From: VGEM01 sp033764265
Lineage (GTDB): Bacteria; Pseudomonadota; Alphaproteobacteria; Rhodospirillales; Rhodospirillaceae
NCBI GenBank assembly: GCA_033764265.1
Contig: JANRJB010000068.1
Location: forward strand, 1-6,162
Length of the DNA: 6,162 bases
Reading direction: 5' to 3'
Each line of letters opens with the position of its first letter. The first letter of the stretch is position 1. The position numbers were made by a program, and so were the translations under genes. The notes beneath the pieces are model-generated. The model saw only the letters and a list, made by a program, of their open reading frames with translations, had not been told where the DNA came from and did no database searches. Shown here piece by piece: positions 1 through 6,162 of the stretch.

Positions 1-2493
1 ATCGCCTGCCTGGCCCTGGGCGTGGCGGCCATCGCCGGCGCGGGGTCGCTCAACTACGCGGTCAAGGCCGGCATCGAGGCCGACGCCCAGCCGCTGTTGG
101 GCGGCGACCTGCAAGCCCGGCTGGCCACGCGGCCGGCAACCGACGAGGAGTTGACGGCGCTGCGCGCCGGCGGCGGTACCGTTAGCTACCAGGTGCAGCT
201 GCGCACCATGGCGCGCTCGGAAGACGCCGAAGGCACCGTGCGCGACCGCACGCTGACCGAATTGAAGGCGGTCGACGCCGCCTACCCCCTGTACGGTGAG
301 GTCACGCTGCAGGAGCCGGCCGGCAGCACCGCGACCCTGTCGGATCTGCTCGGCCGCCGGAACGGAATGTGGGGCGTGCTGATCGATCCGCCGCTGCTCA
401 CCCGCCTTCAGGTGCGCGTGGGCGACACCATTCGCCTGGGCGAAGGCGCCTTCCAGGTGCGCGGCACCATCGCGCACGAACCCGACCGCGTCGTCACCTT
501 CGCCACCGCCGGTCCGCGGGTGATGATCTCGACCGACGCGCTGCCTGAGACGCAGCTGATCCAGGTCGGCAGCCTGCTGACCCATATCTACAATATCCGC
601 GCCGATGGCGACGAGACCGCCAACGCGCTCGAAAGCCGCCTGCGCCGCGATTTCCCGGACACCGGCTGGCGGCTGCGCGGGCTGAACCGCGCCGCTCAGG
701 GGCTGGAAGGGTTTTTGGACAACGTCACCCTGTTCCTGACCCTGGTCGGCATGACCGCGCTGCTCACCGGCGGCATCGGCGTGGCCAATGCCGTGCGCGC
801 GCACATGATGGGGCGCATCAACACCATCGCCACGCTGAAGTGCCTGGGCGCGCCGGCCGACCTGATCTTCCGGATGTACACCATCCAGATCGGCCTGTTG
901 TCGCTGGTCGGCGTCGGCCTGGGCTTGTTGGCCGGCGCGGCGGTGCCGCTGGCCGCCGGCCAGGCAATCGGCGACATGCTACCGGTGCAGGCGCGCTTTG
1001 GCGTTTATCTGCAGCCCCTGGCGCAAGCCGCGATTTCCGGCGTGCTGACCGCGGCGGTGTTTGCGCTGTGGCCGCTGGCGCGCGCGCGCGATATTCCGCC
1101 GGTGGCCTTGTTCCGCAACCTGCTGGCCGCCAGCCGCGCCTGGCCGCGCCGGCGCTACATGATCGCGCTGGTGCTGATGTCGACCGCGCTCGGCGCCTAC
1201 ATCATCGTCAACGCCGAGCACCCGCGCTATGCGGCGATGTTCGTGGCCGGCGCGGCCGCGGCCATGGTGCTGTTCCGCGGCGCGGCGGAAGCGGTGATGA
1301 ACGTCGCCCGGCGCGCCTCCTCGGTACGCGGCGGGGTGGTGGCCGGACGGCCCACGCTTCGATTGGCCCTGGCCAATCTTTACCGGCCCGGCGCGCCGAC
1401 CACGTCCGTCGTTCTTTCGCTCGGCCTGGGCTTGAGCGTGCTGGTGGCGATCGCGCTGCTCGAGCACAACCTGAACGCCCGCATCGCGCAAGGATTGCCC
1501 GACGACGCGCCCAGCATGTTCTTCGTCGACATCCAGGCCGACCAGACCGAAAGCTTCGAGCAGCTGGTGCGCAGCGTGCCGGGCGTGGAGAAGGTGCGCG
1601 TGGCCTCGATGATCCGCGGCCGCATCACCAAGGTGAACGGCGTCGACGCCGACGCCGCGCCGATTTCCGCCGACGCACGCTGGGTGGTGCGCGGCGAGCG
1701 CGGCGTGTCGACCGCCGCCGTGCCGCCCGAGAACGCCATGGTGGTCAAAGGCCAGTGGTGGGCGCCCGACCATGCCGGCGAGAACCTGGTGTCGATGGAC
1801 GCCCAGGCCGCCGAAGGCGTGGGCCTGGACATCGGCGACACCATTTCCATCGACATCCTGGGCCGCGAGATCACCGCCACCATCGCCAACCTGCGCGACA
1901 TCCGCTGGCAGTCGGGCACCATGAACTTCACGCTGATCTATTCCCCCAACGCGCTGGCCGGCGCGCCCGGGATGTATATCGCCACCGTCAATTCCGCCGC
2001 CGGCACCGAAGACGCCATCGAGGACAAGGTGCTGGACACGCTGCCCAACGTCACGGTCGTGCAGGTGCGCGACGCGGTCGAGATGCTGCGCGACGTGCTG
2101 GGCACGCTGAGCGTCGCGGTGCGGATCACCGCCGCGGTGGCGCTGGTCGCCGGCGCCCTGGTGCTGGCCGGGGCCATCGCCGCCGGGCACAGCCGCAGAA
2201 TCTATGAATCCGTGGTCCTGAAAGTGCTGGGCGCGACGCGCGCCAACGTGCTGTCGGCGTTCGTGTTCGAATACTGCCTGTTGGGCCTGGCCACCGGCGG
2301 GATCGCCGTGGGCGTGGGCGCGCTGGCCGCCTGGGCGGTGGTCGAGCACGTCATGAAAATCCCGTGGGCCATGAATTATGCCCTGGCGGTTGGCGTGGTC
2401 GGCGCCTGCATCACCGTGACCCTGCTCGCCGGATTCGCCGGCACCTGGCGGGCCTTGGGCATCAAGGCCGCGCCCCTGCTGCGCAACGAATAG
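1..2493 (+). CDS. ABC transporter permease, YbbP family (COG3127, FtsX/MacB type), 5'-partial
   Basis: Inner-membrane permease with two FtsX-like modules. The frame is open from base 1 (reading IACLALGVAAIAG), so the true start is upstream; this family has roughly 20-30 residues before that first membrane helix. 830 codons are present. Order, by codon from base 1: end of helix 1; periplasmic core domain ~25-235; FtsX module ~240-362 with membrane helices at ~240-262, 290-320 and 339-362; two linker helices ~386-433; helix ~468-491; second periplasmic domain ~492-705; second FtsX module ~709-820. The cytoplasmic motif after the first helix of each module is duplicated: ATLKCLGA around codon 280 and VVLKVLGA around codon 741. 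In this family such segments contact the ATPase. The usual partner is a YbbA-type ATPase, often near a TesA-like lysophospholipase/esterase; if present here they lie left of the window. The transported substrate cannot be read from sequence. Family assignment is firm; no frameshift or internal stop is seen. Confidence 0.93.
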   Translation: MACLALGVAAIAGAGSLNYAVKAGIEADAQPLLGGDLQARLATRPATDEELTALRAGGGTVSYQVQLRTMARSEDAEGTVRDRTLTELKAVDAAYPLYGEVTLQEPAGSTATLSDLLGRRNGMWGVLIDPPLLTRLQVRVGDTIRLGEGAFQVRGTIAHEPDRVVTFATAGPRVMISTDALPETQLIQVGSLLTHIYNIRADGDETANALESRLRRDFPDTGWRLRGLNRAAQGLEGFLDNVTLFLTLVGMTALLTGGIGVANAVRAHMMGRINTIATLKCLGAPADLIFRMYTIQIGLLSLVGVGLGLLAGAAVPLAAGQAIGDMLPVQARFGVYLQPLAQAAISGVLTAAVFALWPLARARDIPPVALFRNLLAASRAWPRRRYMIALVLMSTALGAYIIVNAEHPRYAAMFVAGAAAAMVLFRGAAEAVMNVARRASSVRGGVVAGRPTLRLALANLYRPGAPTTSVVLSLGLGLSVLVAIALLEHNLNARIAQGLPDDAPSMFFVDIQADQTESFEQLVRSVPGVEKVRVASMIRGRITKVNGVDADAAPISADARWVVRGERGVSTAAVPPENAMVVKGQWWAPDHAGENLVSMDAQAAEGVGLDIGDTISIDILGREITATIANLRDIRWQSGTMNFTLIYSPNALAGAPGMYIATVNSAAGTEDAIEDKVLDTLPNVTVVQVRDAVEMLRDVLGTLSVAVRITAAVALVAGALVLAGAIAAGHSRRIYESVVLKVLGATRANVLSAFVFEYCLLGLATGGIAVGVGALAAWAVVEHVMKIPWAMNYALAVGVVGACITVTLLAGFAGTWRALGIKAAPLLRNE

Positions 2494-2494
2494 A

Positions 2495-2515
2495 CCGCAG
2501 AGACCCTGCGGATTT
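2495..2515 (+). terminator. Weak hairpin after the permease stop codon (possible attenuating terminator)
   Basis: CCGCAG (2495-2500) pairs perfectly with CTGCGG (2506-2511) across a 5-base loop, starting two bases after the TAG stop. Only a short ATTTT follows. The stem is short and the T-run poor, so it would terminate weakly at best, and read-through into the next gene is plausible. Confidence 0.3.
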
Positions 2516-2612
2516 TCGACACCCGCCGCGTGCGGCCGGCTACGGGCTTGTTTTCGTGACCGAAAAGCGACAGGCGCCAGATGACAAGGGCGTTAGCGTC
2601 GTTCGATTCCGA

Positions 2613-2641
2613 TTGAAGTCGGGGGGTTACGCCCCGATATT
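2613..2641 (+). promoter_or_regulatory. Candidate sigma70-type promoter for the BI-1 gene
   Basis: TTGAAG (2613-2618) and GATATT (2636-2641) are separated by 17 bases, and each matches the sigma70 consensus at 4 of 6 positions. Transcription would start near 2648, giving a leader of about 40 bases. The boxes are weak, and alphaproteobacterial promoters are poorly predicted by this consensus. The spacing and position upstream of a good ribosome binding site are the main support. Confidence 0.3.
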
Positions 2642-2650
2642 AGGCGCAGT

Positions 2651-2666
2651 CCGGCGGTTGAGCCGG
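2651..2666 (+). other. Small leader stem-loop upstream of the BI-1 gene
   Basis: CCGGC (2651-2655) pairs with GCCGG (2662-2666) over a 6-base loop, 12 bases before the Shine-Dalgarno sequence. It would lie at the very 5' end of the mRNA if the candidate promoter just upstream is real. A short GC stem can occur by chance in DNA this GC-rich. Confidence 0.3.
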
Positions 2667-2677
2667 TCTTTGGACAC

Positions 2678-2685
2678 AGAGAGGG
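2678..2685 (+). promoter_or_regulatory. Ribosome binding site of the BI-1 gene
   Basis: AGAGAGGG ends five bases before ATG 2691. This purine-rich site selects 2691 as the start. The reading frame stays open upstream to 2364, but that extension would overlap the permease gene and has no BI-1-like sequence. Confidence 0.7.
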
Positions 2686-2690
2686 TACAC

Positions 2691-3446
2691 ATGGCTTACG
2701 ACACGAATCGCAGGGTACAGCCCGGTTTCGGCGCGTCCACCTGGGATCGGGCCGAGGCTGCACAAATCGACGTCGGCCTGCGGCAGTACATGCTGCGGGT
2801 CTACAACTACATGGCGTCCGGCCTGTTGTTGAGCGGCATCGTCGCCGTGCTGGTATCGAGCACCGGCCTGTCGTCGCTGTTCTTCCAGGTCACCGAGGGC
2901 CGGCTGGGCTACACCGGCCTGGGCTGGGTGGCCATGCTGGCGCCGCTCGGCATGATCCTGGCGATGAGCTTCGGCGCGGCGCGCATGAAGCTGGTGACGC
3001 TGCAGGCGCTGTACTGGGCGTTCGTCGCCACCATGGGCGTCGGCCTGGCGGTGGCGCTGATGGTCTACACCGGCGAAAGCGTGATCCGCACGTTCTTCAT
3101 CACCGCGGCGTCGTTCGGTGCGCTCAGCCTGTACGGCTACACCACCAAGCGCGACCTGTCGGGCCTGGGCACGTTCTTCATGATGGGCCTGATCGGTCTG
3201 ATCCTGGCCAGCCTGGCCAACATCTTCTTCGAGAGCACGATGCTTCAGTTCGTGATCTCGGTGGTGGGGGTGCTGGTGTTCGCCGGTCTGACCGCCTACG
3301 ACACGCAGCGCATCAAGAACACCTACTTCATGGTGGACGGCACCGCCGCCGAGGGCCACTCCGCCGTGATGGGCGCCGTGTCGCTCTACCTGAACTTCAT
3401 CAACCTGTTCCAGTTCCTGCTGGCGTTCCTCGGCAACCGCGAATAA
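2691..3446 (+). CDS. Bax inhibitor-1 / YccA-family integral membrane protein
   Basis: A 251-residue inner-membrane protein of the BI-1 (TMBIM/UPF0005) family, the usual length for bacterial members. A polar N-terminus (~1-37) leads into GLRQYMLRVYNYMASG (29-44), typical of alphaproteobacterial members. About seven hydrophobic segments follow, near 40-58, 78-95, 103-125, 132-150, 158-180, 184-203 and 225-247. The family signature AYDTQRIK is at 202-209, with Asp204. The last helix reads SLYLNFINLF, so Asn235 occupies the place of the second conserved Asp (Asp195 in Bacillus subtilis YetJ, Asp213 in human BI-1). In YetJ the Asp171-Asp195 pair senses pH and gates calcium leak; other bacterial members have no settled role. 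E. coli YccA interacts with the protease FtsH, but this protein need not. The gene follows the permease by 197 bases and ends in a strong terminator. Confidence 0.95.
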   Translation: MAYDTNRRVQPGFGASTWDRAEAAQIDVGLRQYMLRVYNYMASGLLLSGIVAVLVSSTGLSSLFFQVTEGRLGYTGLGWVAMLAPLGMILAMSFGAARMKLVTLQALYWAFVATMGVGLAVALMVYTGESVIRTFFITAASFGALSLYGYTTKRDLSGLGTFFMMGLIGLILASLANIFFESTMLQFVISVVGVLVFAGLTAYDTQRIKNTYFMVDGTAAEGHSAVMGAVSLYLNFINLFQFLLAFLGNRE

Positions 3447-3449
3447 CGC

Positions 3450-3466
3450 CGCAGTCACTGGCTGCG
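3450..3466 (+). other. Minor stem-loop between the BI-1 stop codon and its terminator
   Basis: CGCAG (3450-3454) pairs with CTGCG (3462-3466) over a 7-base loop, directly before the intrinsic terminator. It has no T-run of its own. It may contribute to the 3' end of the transcript or be incidental. Confidence 0.25.
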
Positions 3467-3471
3467 ATCAG

Positions 3472-3506
3472 CCCCGGGTCCGGCGACGGACCCGGGGTTT
3501 TTCTTT
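3472..3506 (+). terminator. Strong Rho-independent terminator of the BI-1 gene
   Basis: CCCCGGGTCCG (3472-3482) and CGGACCCGGGG (3487-3497) form a perfect 11-bp GC-rich stem closed by a GCGA tetraloop of the stable GNRA class, followed by TTTTTCTTT (3498-3506). It lies 25 bases after the stop codon on the coding strand. This separates the BI-1 gene from the receptor gene transcriptionally. Confidence 0.94.
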
Positions 3507-3572
3507 GCCCGCATTTTCCCCGCCGCTGTGGCCGGCGCGCCACGGTCGGCGTTGGGCTGAAAACCCGCTGAT

Positions 3573-3584
3573 TTTGGGCCCAAA
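3573..3584. promoter_or_regulatory. 12-bp perfect palindrome, candidate operator upstream of the receptor gene
   Basis: TTTGGGCCCAAA is a perfect palindrome centred about 148 bases before the receptor ATG and about 55 bases before the candidate -35 box. Its half TTGGGC also occurs in the same orientation at 3552-3557, exactly 22 bases (about two helical turns) before the copy at 3574-3579. TonB-dependent receptor genes are commonly controlled by DNA-binding regulators, so an operator is plausible. No known regulator motif is recognised. Confidence 0.35.
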
Positions 3585-3633
3585 CGCGGTTTCTCGCCTA
3601 TTGCGTGACCCGCCGCTTTGCCTCGGCCGCGCC

Positions 3634-3662
3634 TTGTGACACGCCGATGACGAGCGCATATT
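3634..3662 (+). promoter_or_regulatory. Candidate sigma70-type promoter for the TonB-dependent receptor
   Basis: TTGTGA (3634-3639) and CATATT (3657-3662) are 17 bases apart, each with 4 of 6 consensus matches. Transcription would start near 3669, giving a leader of just under 60 bases. The strong terminator upstream means the receptor needs its own promoter in this gap, and this is the best-spaced pair I can see. It remains a weak match. Confidence 0.35.
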
Positions 3663-3716
3663 CCGCGCCGTCAAGGCCTCGATACCCGCAAATCAATCGC
3701 GGAAAACCCACGCCGT

Positions 3717-3722
3717 GGAGGA
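3717..3722 (+). promoter_or_regulatory. Shine-Dalgarno sequence that decides the receptor start
   Basis: GGAGGA sits just ahead of ATG 3727, with five bases between the GGAGG core and the ATG. An in-frame GTG at 3715 overlaps this site and has no upstream purine tract of its own, so ATG 3727 is chosen. It also gives a clean signal peptide starting MLFSSRR. Confidence 0.85.
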
Positions 3723-3726
3723 ATTC

Positions 3727-6063
3727 ATGCTGTTCTCAAGCCGCCGCGCCCTGCTGTTGGCCAGTTCCGTCCTGCTGCCGATCGCCGCCGTACCGGCCAG
3801 CGCGCAGCAAAGCGCCCAGGGCAGCCTGGTGGAGGAAATCATCGTCACCGCCCAGAAGCGCGCTGAGTCGATCCAGGAGGTGCCGATTTCCATCGTTGCC
3901 TTGTCCGGCGACCAGCTGGCGCGCACCAACCAGACCGACATTCTGGCGCTGGCCGGCCGCACGCCGACCCTGCAGTACAGCCAGGCCGGCGGCGAGGCGC
4001 AGATCTACATCCGCGGCGTCGGTTCGAACCTGCTCGCGGTCGGCTCCGACCCGAGCGTCGCCATCCATCTCGACGGCGTTTACCTGGGCCGGCCCAACAT
4101 GGGCCTGAACCAGTTCCTGGACGTGGAGCGCGTGGAAGTGCTGCGCGGGCCGCAGGGCACGCTGTACGGCCGCAACGCCACCGGCGGCACCATCAACATC
4201 GTTTCGCGCATGCCGACCGACGAGTTGAACGGCTATGTCAGCGCCGGCGCCGGCAGCAACAACAAGATCGAGGCCAAGGGCGCGGTCGGCGGACCGCTCA
4301 GCGACACCCTCAGCTTCCGCGTCGCCGGGCGCTACGAGAACGACGACGGCTACACCAAGGACCTCGACCCCGCCGGCGCCAACGAGATCGACGATGTCGA
4401 CCTGATGGCCGGCCGCGCGGCGCTGAAGCTTGAGCCGAGCGACGTGTTCCGCGCCACCGCCATCATGGACTGGAGCGACTTCGAGAACGGCAATACCTCG
4501 ATCCGGCCCAACGACGCGCTCGGCGCGGCCGCGGCGCAAGGTGCGGTGCCGACCCGCTTCCACGAGACGCGCAACAACACGCCCAGCTTCATGACCTGGA
4601 AGACCGGTGGGCCGACGCTCGACATCGAGTACGACCTGAACGACGAGATCCAGCTGAAGTCCATCACCTCGTACAAGACCTTCGACATGGACTTCTACTT
4701 CAACACCGAGGGCACCGAGGCCGCGGTGACCCGCACCACGGAAACCTTCGACACCGAGCAGTGGTCGCAGGAACTGCGGCTGGCCTCGACCGGCGCCGGG
4801 CCGTTCGAGTGGATCGTCGGCGGCTATTACCTGAACGAGGACAAGGCCGGTTCGCTCGGCCTGATTCGCGAGAACCTGCGCAACGCCGTCACCGGCGCGG
4901 CGCTGCCCTTGGGCGTGTTCATCATTCCGGCCGAGAACGAGACCGACGCCTACGCCGCATTCGCCCAGGCGTCGTACCGCGTCACCGACGACCTCAAGGT
5001 CACCGCCGGAATTCGCTACAGCGACGAGAAGAAGAACGACGTCAACGCCCAGTACAACATCTTCGCTGGCGGCGCGGTGACCCAGGCCCAGGTGCTGCAG
5101 GGTCTGTTCGGCTTCCCCAACCTGAGCACGTTCACCGCGGCCTCGCGGCGCACGGGCAGGATCAAGGACAACGCCACCACGCCCAAGATCGGCATCGACT
5201 GGACGCCGACCGAGGACGTGCTGCTGTATGCGTCGTATACCCGCGGCTTCAAGTCGGGCGGCTTCAACGACTACCAGCCGACCAACCCGTCGTTCGACCC
5301 CGAGTTCATCGACGCCTTCGAGGTGGGCGTGAAGTCGGACTTCGCAGACGGGCGCTATCGCTTCAACGCCGCGGCGTTCTACTACGACTATCAGGACCTG
5401 CAGGTGACCACGTTCCTGAACAGCCTGACGCTGGTGGCCAACGCCGCCCAGGCCACGGTGAAAGGCATCGACGCCGAGTTCGTCGGCAACCCGGTCGAAC
5501 CGTTCACCTTCGGCGCCTCGGCCAGCCTGCTCGACGCCACCTACGACAGCTTCCGCGCGCCCTACGGCGTATGCTCGCCGCTGGTCATCACAAATCCGGA
5601 TTGCGTCGGCGCGACGCCTGGCACGCCGCGGTTCATCGACGCCAAGGGCAACCGGCTCAACAATGCGCCCAAGTTCAAGGGCACCGCGTTCGCCGAATAC
5701 GTGGCCGACATGGGCAACCTGGGCGAACTGTCGTTCTTCGCGCAGCTGAGCCGCACCGGCACCATCTACTTCAACGCCGCCAACGCGCCCGAGGCCACCC
5801 AGGACGGCTACACACTGCTCGACGGCCGGGTGGCGTGGAAGCCGTCGAACGGCGCGTTCGAGGTGGCGCTGTACGGCAAGAACCTGGGGGACAAGGACTA
5901 TTACCACAACATCGTGCAGTTCACGTCGAGCTCGCTGACGCCGCCGGCCACCGCGCTGCCGGGCGCCGGCGTGCGCGTCACCGATCCGTTCTCGGTCGGC
6001 CATGCGCTGGGCTACCCCGCGCCCGGCCGCCAGTGGGGCGTGGAAGCCACCTACCGCTTCTGA
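3727..6063 (+). CDS. TonB-dependent outer-membrane receptor
   Basis: A complete 778-residue outer-membrane receptor that imports a ligand using energy relayed by TonB-ExbBD. Residues 1-26 form a signal peptide: arginines at 6-7, a hydrophobic core, and cleavage after ASA before QQ. The TonB box is EIIVTAQ (37-43). The plug runs ~47-161 with IYIRGVG (92-98 region) and the hallmark VEVLRGPQGTLYGRNATGG (136-154). The barrel fills ~170-778, including LYASYTRGFKSGGFN (500-514) and ending WGVEATYRF with the terminal Phe used for barrel assembly. There is no N-terminal signalling (STN) domain and no FecI/FecR pair nearby, so sigma/anti-sigma control is not indicated. The only cysteines, 616 and 626, lie in a predicted external loop. 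The class is abundant in sphingomonads and relatives and covers siderophores, vitamins, glycans and aromatics; the ligand here cannot be deduced. It stands alone between two terminators. Confidence 0.97.
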   Translation: MLFSSRRALLLASSVLLPIAAVPASAQQSAQGSLVEEIIVTAQKRAESIQEVPISIVALSGDQLARTNQTDILALAGRTPTLQYSQAGGEAQIYIRGVGSNLLAVGSDPSVAIHLDGVYLGRPNMGLNQFLDVERVEVLRGPQGTLYGRNATGGTINIVSRMPTDELNGYVSAGAGSNNKIEAKGAVGGPLSDTLSFRVAGRYENDDGYTKDLDPAGANEIDDVDLMAGRAALKLEPSDVFRATAIMDWSDFENGNTSIRPNDALGAAAAQGAVPTRFHETRNNTPSFMTWKTGGPTLDIEYDLNDEIQLKSITSYKTFDMDFYFNTEGTEAAVTRTTETFDTEQWSQELRLASTGAGPFEWIVGGYYLNEDKAGSLGLIRENLRNAVTGAALPLGVFIIPAENETDAYAAFAQASYRVTDDLKVTAGIRYSDEKKNDVNAQYNIFAGGAVTQAQVLQGLFGFPNLSTFTAASRRTGRIKDNATTPKIGIDWTPTEDVLLYASYTRGFKSGGFNDYQPTNPSFDPEFIDAFEVGVKSDFADGRYRFNAAAFYYDYQDLQVTTFLNSLTLVANAAQATVKGIDAEFVGNPVEPFTFGASASLLDATYDSFRAPYGVCSPLVITNPDCVGATPGTPRFIDAKGNRLNNAPKFKGTAFAEYVADMGNLGELSFFAQLSRTGTIYFNAANAPEATQDGYTLLDGRVAWKPSNGAFEVALYGKNLGDKDYYHNIVQFTSSSLTPPATALPGAGVRVTDPFSVGHALGYPAPGRQWGVEATYRF

Positions 6064-6085
6064 GCCGAACACCACCGCGATCCTG

Positions 6086-6120
6086 AACCCCGGAGCCCAG
6101 CGGCTCCGGGGTTTTTTCTT
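6086..6120 (+). terminator. Strong Rho-independent terminator of the receptor gene
   Basis: CCCCGGAGCC (6088-6097) and GGCTCCGGGG (6102-6111) form a perfect 10-bp stem with a CAGC loop, followed by TTTTTTCTT (6112-6120). Two A residues at 6086-6087 can extend the stem into the T-run. It begins 22 bases after the TGA stop, so the receptor mRNA most likely ends here. Confidence 0.94.
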
Positions 6121-6162
6121 AGGCCCGGCGGCGAACTTTCATTTGCGAATCGCGCAACAGGA

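Noticed and set aside
979..2349. A 456-codon minus-strand frame and a 455-codon + frame (840-2207) inside the permease gene
   Set aside because: Both translate to Arg/Gly/His/Ala-rich low-complexity sequence without family features. They exist because GC-rich codons rarely create stops in the other frames.
2364..2690. In-frame upstream extension of the BI-1 gene to a GTG at 2364
   Set aside because: It would overlap the permease by 130 bases and add Arg-rich sequence unlike the family. ATG 2691 has a good ribosome binding site and gives the normal family length.
3468..3674. A 68-codon minus-strand frame in the gap upstream of the receptor
   Set aside because: It runs through the terminator hairpin, is Arg-rich without recognisable features, and I see no convincing ribosome binding site for it.
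3715..3726. GTG 3715 as the receptor start (adding MEEF)
   Set aside because: The GTG overlaps the Shine-Dalgarno sequence that serves ATG 3727, lacks its own binding site, and would place acidic residues ahead of the signal peptide.
3717..3729. GGAGGAATTCATG looks like an engineered expression-vector start with an EcoRI site
   Set aside because: Flanking sequence is continuous natural-looking GC-rich DNA with no vector promoter, tag or linker. A GAATTC between a Shine-Dalgarno and an ATG readily occurs by chance.
3736..6075. A 779-codon open reading frame on the minus strand opposite the receptor gene
   Set aside because: It is a mirror of a G/C-biased coding gene. Its translation is low-complexity, rich in Gly, Ala, Val, Arg and His, with no recognisable domain, while the + strand gives a textbook receptor.
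6143..6157. TTGCG/CGCAA dyad near the right edge
   Set aside because: A 5-bp stem with no T-run or visible gene context before the window ends; not distinguishable from chance.

Overview
The window is GC-rich with strongly G/C-biased third codon positions. It reads as Gram-negative chromosomal DNA, most likely from an alphaproteobacterium. That assignment is an inference from three things: an outer-membrane TonB-dependent receptor of the 'EEIIVTAQKR...Q.VPIS' type common in sphingomonads, caulobacters and related groups; a Bax-inhibitor-1 protein with the 'GLR.YML.VYN.MA' start familiar from alphaproteobacteria; and the overall base composition. All three genes lie on the + strand.

Layout. 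Positions 1-2493 hold the 3' part of a large two-module FtsX-type ABC permease of the YbbP family (COG3127), whose first residues lie left of the window. A 197-base spacer follows, with several short dyads and a weak promoter candidate. Positions 2691-3446 encode a 251-residue BI-1/YccA-family membrane protein, closed by a strong intrinsic terminator (11-bp stem, GCGA loop, T-run). A 280-base gap (3447-3726) holds that terminator, a 12-bp perfect palindrome and another weak promoter candidate. Positions 3727-6063 encode a complete 778-residue TonB-dependent receptor with a signal peptide, followed by a second strong intrinsic terminator. The last ~40 bases (6121-6162) hold nothing I can assign beyond a 5-bp dyad.

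Working together. The permease and the BI-1 protein are both inner-membrane proteins and might be co-transcribed by read-through, because only a weak hairpin separates them. The receptor sits in the outer membrane and appears to be its own transcription unit, bracketed by terminators. Nothing in the window ties its substrate to the other two genes. I see no RNA genes, mobile elements, CRISPR arrays or defence modules, and no convincing new multi-gene system. The best leads are an Asp-to-Asn change at a key BI-1 position and the palindrome upstream of the receptor.
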